Shown: positions 7,902-11,777 of the stretch, piece after piece
How the letters are laid out: each line of letters starts with the position of its first letter
Position numbering within the stretch: position 1 is the stretch's first letter
DNA from: Methylophilaceae bacterium
GTDB lineage: Bacteria > Pseudomonadota > Gammaproteobacteria > Burkholderiales > Methylophilaceae
NCBI GenBank assembly: GCA_009926525.1
Contig: RFOR01000011.1
Location: 1 to 11,777, forward strand
Direction: 5' to 3'
Length of the DNA stretch: 11,777 nucleotides
Notes under the pieces: model-generated
The model's database searches: none
What the model was told of the DNA's origin: nothing
Seen by the model: the letters and a program-made list of their open reading frames with translations, nothing else
Program-made: the position numbers and the translations under genes

Positions 7902-8195
7902 TTAATAAAGAGATTTCGTAAAAGAGGAACCGCAACTTCTATTATCGGCAGACTTTTCCATGTCATCAAAGACTTTTCCTTGATAACCTTTTCCATGCCT
8001 AGATTCGATAAACACACGTATTTCATGCACGCTGACTATACCGTCATGGTCAGTGTCCATTGCTGCAATACTTTCGGCGACACTCATATAAGGCAAAGAA
8101 GAATATGGCGCATCTTCTTGTGCATAGGCGGCACAGTTGATCAGGGCCATGCACCAAAAGAAGACAAAATGTTTAATTAGCCAATGATTCATCAT
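7902..8195 (-). CDS. Small secreted single-EF-hand protein
   Basis: A 97-residue protein. Residues 1-25 look like a Sec signal peptide: His/Lys-containing start, hydrophobic FVFFWCMALI, and AYA before a likely cut at Gln26. There is no proper lipobox (LINC has Asn before Cys). The mature part has one complete 12-residue calcium-binding loop, D47-T-D-H-D-G-I-V-S-V-H-E58, with all ligand positions canonical (Asp47, 49, 51, Ser55, Glu58) and helices on both sides. The tail (ADNRSCGSSFTKSLY) is compact, contains the only mature cysteine and shows no second EF-hand. It probably acts in the periplasm or outside as a calcium sensor or binder; its partner is unknown. Two adjacent ATGs (8195 and 8192) could both start it, and no clear Shine-Dalgarno separates them. 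It is divergent from purB and follows neither neighbour closely. Confidence 0.8.
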   Translation of the reverse strand: MMNHWLIKHFVFFWCMALINCAAYAQEDAPYSSLPYMSVAESIAAMDTDHDGIVSVHEIRVFIESRHGKGYQGKVFDDMEKSADNRSCGSSFTKSLY

Positions 8196-10731
<2,536 letters not shown>

Positions 10732-10738
10732 TAAGCGA

Positions 10739-10744
10739 TATAAT
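10739..10744 (+). promoter_or_regulatory. Candidate -10 box directly upstream of surE
   Basis: A perfect TATAAT ends 6 nt before the surE ATG at 10751, so a start site 6-8 nt downstream would fall on or next to the start codon and give a leaderless message. No Shine-Dalgarno is present in the 19-nt gap. The -35 position at 17-nt spacing reads GCAACA (3 of 6), so the promoter call is tentative; read-through from the upstream genes is the alternative. Confidence 0.35.
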
Positions 10745-10750
10745 TTACTC

Positions 10751-11491
10751 ATGTTAATTCTTCTTTCTAATGACGATGGCTATCTTGCTCCTGGCCTTAT
10801 AACGCTGGCAGAGCATATTTCAAAAATCGCCGATATCGTCGTTGTGGCCCCAGAGCAAAATCGCAGTGGCGCTAGCAACTCCCTCACATTAGATAGACCG
10901 CTTACAGTTCGAACAGCCAATAACGGCTTTCATTACGTCAATGGCACGCCAACGGATTGCGTGCATTTAGCAGTGACTGGCTTAATTGACCAATTACCCG
11001 ACATGGTGATCTCAGGCATCAATGATGGTGCAAATATGGGTGATGACACCATTTACTCTGGCACGGTTGCTGCAGCGATGGAAGGCTACTTACTTGGCGT
11101 TCCGTCTTTTGCAGTTTCAATGTCACAACACAATGCGACACATTTTGAAACAGCGGCAAAAGTGATTGTTGAGTTAATTGAACATTACAAAGCCAGCGCA
11201 TTTCCTCCCCCTGTTTTAATGAACGTCAATGTGCCTGACGTACCTTACTCCGAACTCAAAGGCAAAGTAGTCACACGACTAGGCAAACGCCATAAAGCTG
11301 AGCCTGTGATTAAATCAAAATCACCTCGCGGCGAAACTCTTTATTGGGTTGGTCCTGCAGGTGCTGCTGCTGATGCTGGCGAGGGCACAGATTTTTTCGC
11401 CGTTGCGAACAATCAAGTCTCGCTCACCCCCTTACAAGCTGACTTAACGCATCACAACCAATTAACAGCCTTAAAAAACTGGGTGAAATAG
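10751..11491 (+). CDS. surE: 5'/3'-nucleotidase (survival protein SurE)
   Basis: SurE is a divalent-metal-dependent phosphatase that dephosphorylates nucleoside 5'- and 3'-monophosphates; the E. coli enzyme also degrades short polyphosphate. The product has 246 residues (E. coli 253). The N-terminal [12 protein letters not shown] holds the metal ligands Asp8 and Asp9. NRSGASNS (37-44) provides Ser39, and [13 protein letters not shown] (87-99) provides Asn91. [11 protein letters not shown] (102-112) and [11 protein letters not shown] later in the sequence are also family marks. There is no Shine-Dalgarno upstream. pcm starts one base after the stop. The surE-pcm pair is conserved across proteobacteria, often before nlpD and rpoS, and is tied to stationary-phase survival. 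Those further genes would lie beyond the right edge. All metal ligands are present. Confidence 0.97.
   Translation: MLILLSNDDGYLAPGLITLAEHISKIADIVVVAPEQNRSGASNSLTLDRPLTVRTANNGFHYVNGTPTDCVHLAVTGLIDQLPDMVISGINDGANMGDDTIYSGTVAAAMEGYLLGVPSFAVSMSQHNATHFETAAKVIVELIEHYKASAFPPPVLMNVNVPDVPYSELKGKVVTRLGKRHKAEPVIKSKSPRGETLYWVGPAGAAADAGEGTDFFAVANNQVSLTPLQADLTHHNQLTALKNWVK
11481..11486 (+). promoter_or_regulatory. Shine-Dalgarno supporting the GTG start of pcm
   Basis: GGGTGA, within the last surE codons, lies 6 nt before the GTG at 11493. The alternative in-frame ATG at 11520 has only a GGG immediately adjacent, which is too close to serve. Confidence 0.6.
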
Positions 11492-11492
11492 C

Positions 11493-11777
11493 GTGATTAG
11501 AAATACTTCAGGCATCGGGATGACCTCACAACGAACGCGCGACAGAATGTTGTCACGCTTACGTGAGCAAGGCATTAAAGATGAAGTAACGCTGTCTGCC
11601 ATGGGTGAGATTCCTCGCCATATTTTTGTAGACGAAGCCCTTGCTACACGTGCTTATGAAGATGTTTCACTGCCGATTGGCTTCGGTCAAACAATCTCGC
11701 AACCTTATACCGTTGCAAAGATGACTGAAACACTGCGTGCAGGCCGACCTTTAGGCAAAGTACTTGAAATTGGCACA
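11493..11777 (+). CDS. pcm: Protein-L-isoaspartate O-methyltransferase, N-terminal part
   Basis: The first 95 codons are present; the gene runs past the right edge. Pcm methylates abnormal L-isoaspartyl residues in aged proteins with SAM, starting their repair. The reading has the beta-proteobacterial extension [13 protein letters not shown], then LREQGI and [11 protein letters not shown]. The conserved [18 protein letters not shown], which shapes the substrate pocket, follows. It ends at VLEIGT, the start of SAM motif I. The chosen start is GTG at 11493, one base after the surE stop and supported by GGGTGA 6 nt upstream. ATG at 11520 is possible but would drop nine residues that fit the family. 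Co-translation with surE is likely. Nothing odd is visible in the part present. Confidence 0.94.
   Translation, partial: MIRNTSGIGMTSQRTRDRMLSRLREQGIKDEVTLSAMGEIPRHIFVDEALATRAYEDVSLPIGFGQTISQPYTVAKMTETLRAGRPLGKVLEIGT

Noticed and set aside
7902..7960. Possible frameshift removing a second EF-hand from the small secreted protein
   Set aside because: The tail reads on as an ordered, compact sequence to a TAA, and I found no EF-loop pattern in the other frames downstream of it.

Overview
The window looks like ordinary chromosome of a beta-proteobacterium, most likely a methylotroph of the family Methylophilaceae (Methylotenera/Methylophilus-like). That placement is inference. It rests on a moderate AT bias, on the beta-proteobacterial style of PurB, AcnB, SurE and Pcm (including a Pcm N-terminal extension reading [10 protein letters not shown]), and on the RIO kinase. 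No mobile element, CRISPR array, rRNA or tRNA was seen. Coding density is high and no gene-free stretch exceeds about 210 bases.

Left part, minus strand (1-3071). Reading leftward: a 60-residue tautomerase-family protein, a RIO-type protein kinase, the nucleotide-excision-repair nuclease UvrC, and the start of the phospholipid enzyme PgsA, which runs off the left edge. The RIO-uvrC gap is 12 nt, and uvrC and pgsA share one base (TAATG), so at least RIO-uvrC-pgsA is probably one transcript.

Middle (3230-7901). A plus-strand rlmJ gene (23S rRNA m6A2030 methyltransferase) converges on a minus-strand pair. That pair is acnB (aconitase B) followed by a seven-helix membrane protein with a C-terminal DUF2914 domain. 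The membrane protein starts with TTG inside the last codons of acnB, and its stop codon overlaps the rlmJ stop in a 4-nt tail-to-tail overlap. A well-matched sigma70-type promoter (TTGGAA-17-TATAAT) precedes acnB. The conserved rlmJ N-terminus is broken by a frameshift near codon 5: about 8 nt are missing relative to the family motif. This is the most notable anomaly in the window.

Right part (7902-11777). A small secreted single-EF-hand protein on the minus strand diverges from a compact plus-strand cluster: purB, wrbA, a DUF2069 membrane protein, surE and pcm (cut by the right edge). Junctions are 0, -4, +19 and +1 nt, so this is very likely an operon. It joins purine synthesis, a flavodoxin-like quinone reductase, a nucleotide phosphatase and protein-isoaspartate repair. 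surE lacks a Shine-Dalgarno and has TATAAT just upstream of its ATG, so it may also be transcribed as a leaderless message.

No convincing new multi-gene system is visible. The points worth a second look are the rlmJ lesion, the acnB-DUF2914 coupling, the tautomerase without its usual arginines, the EF-hand protein and the surE start region.
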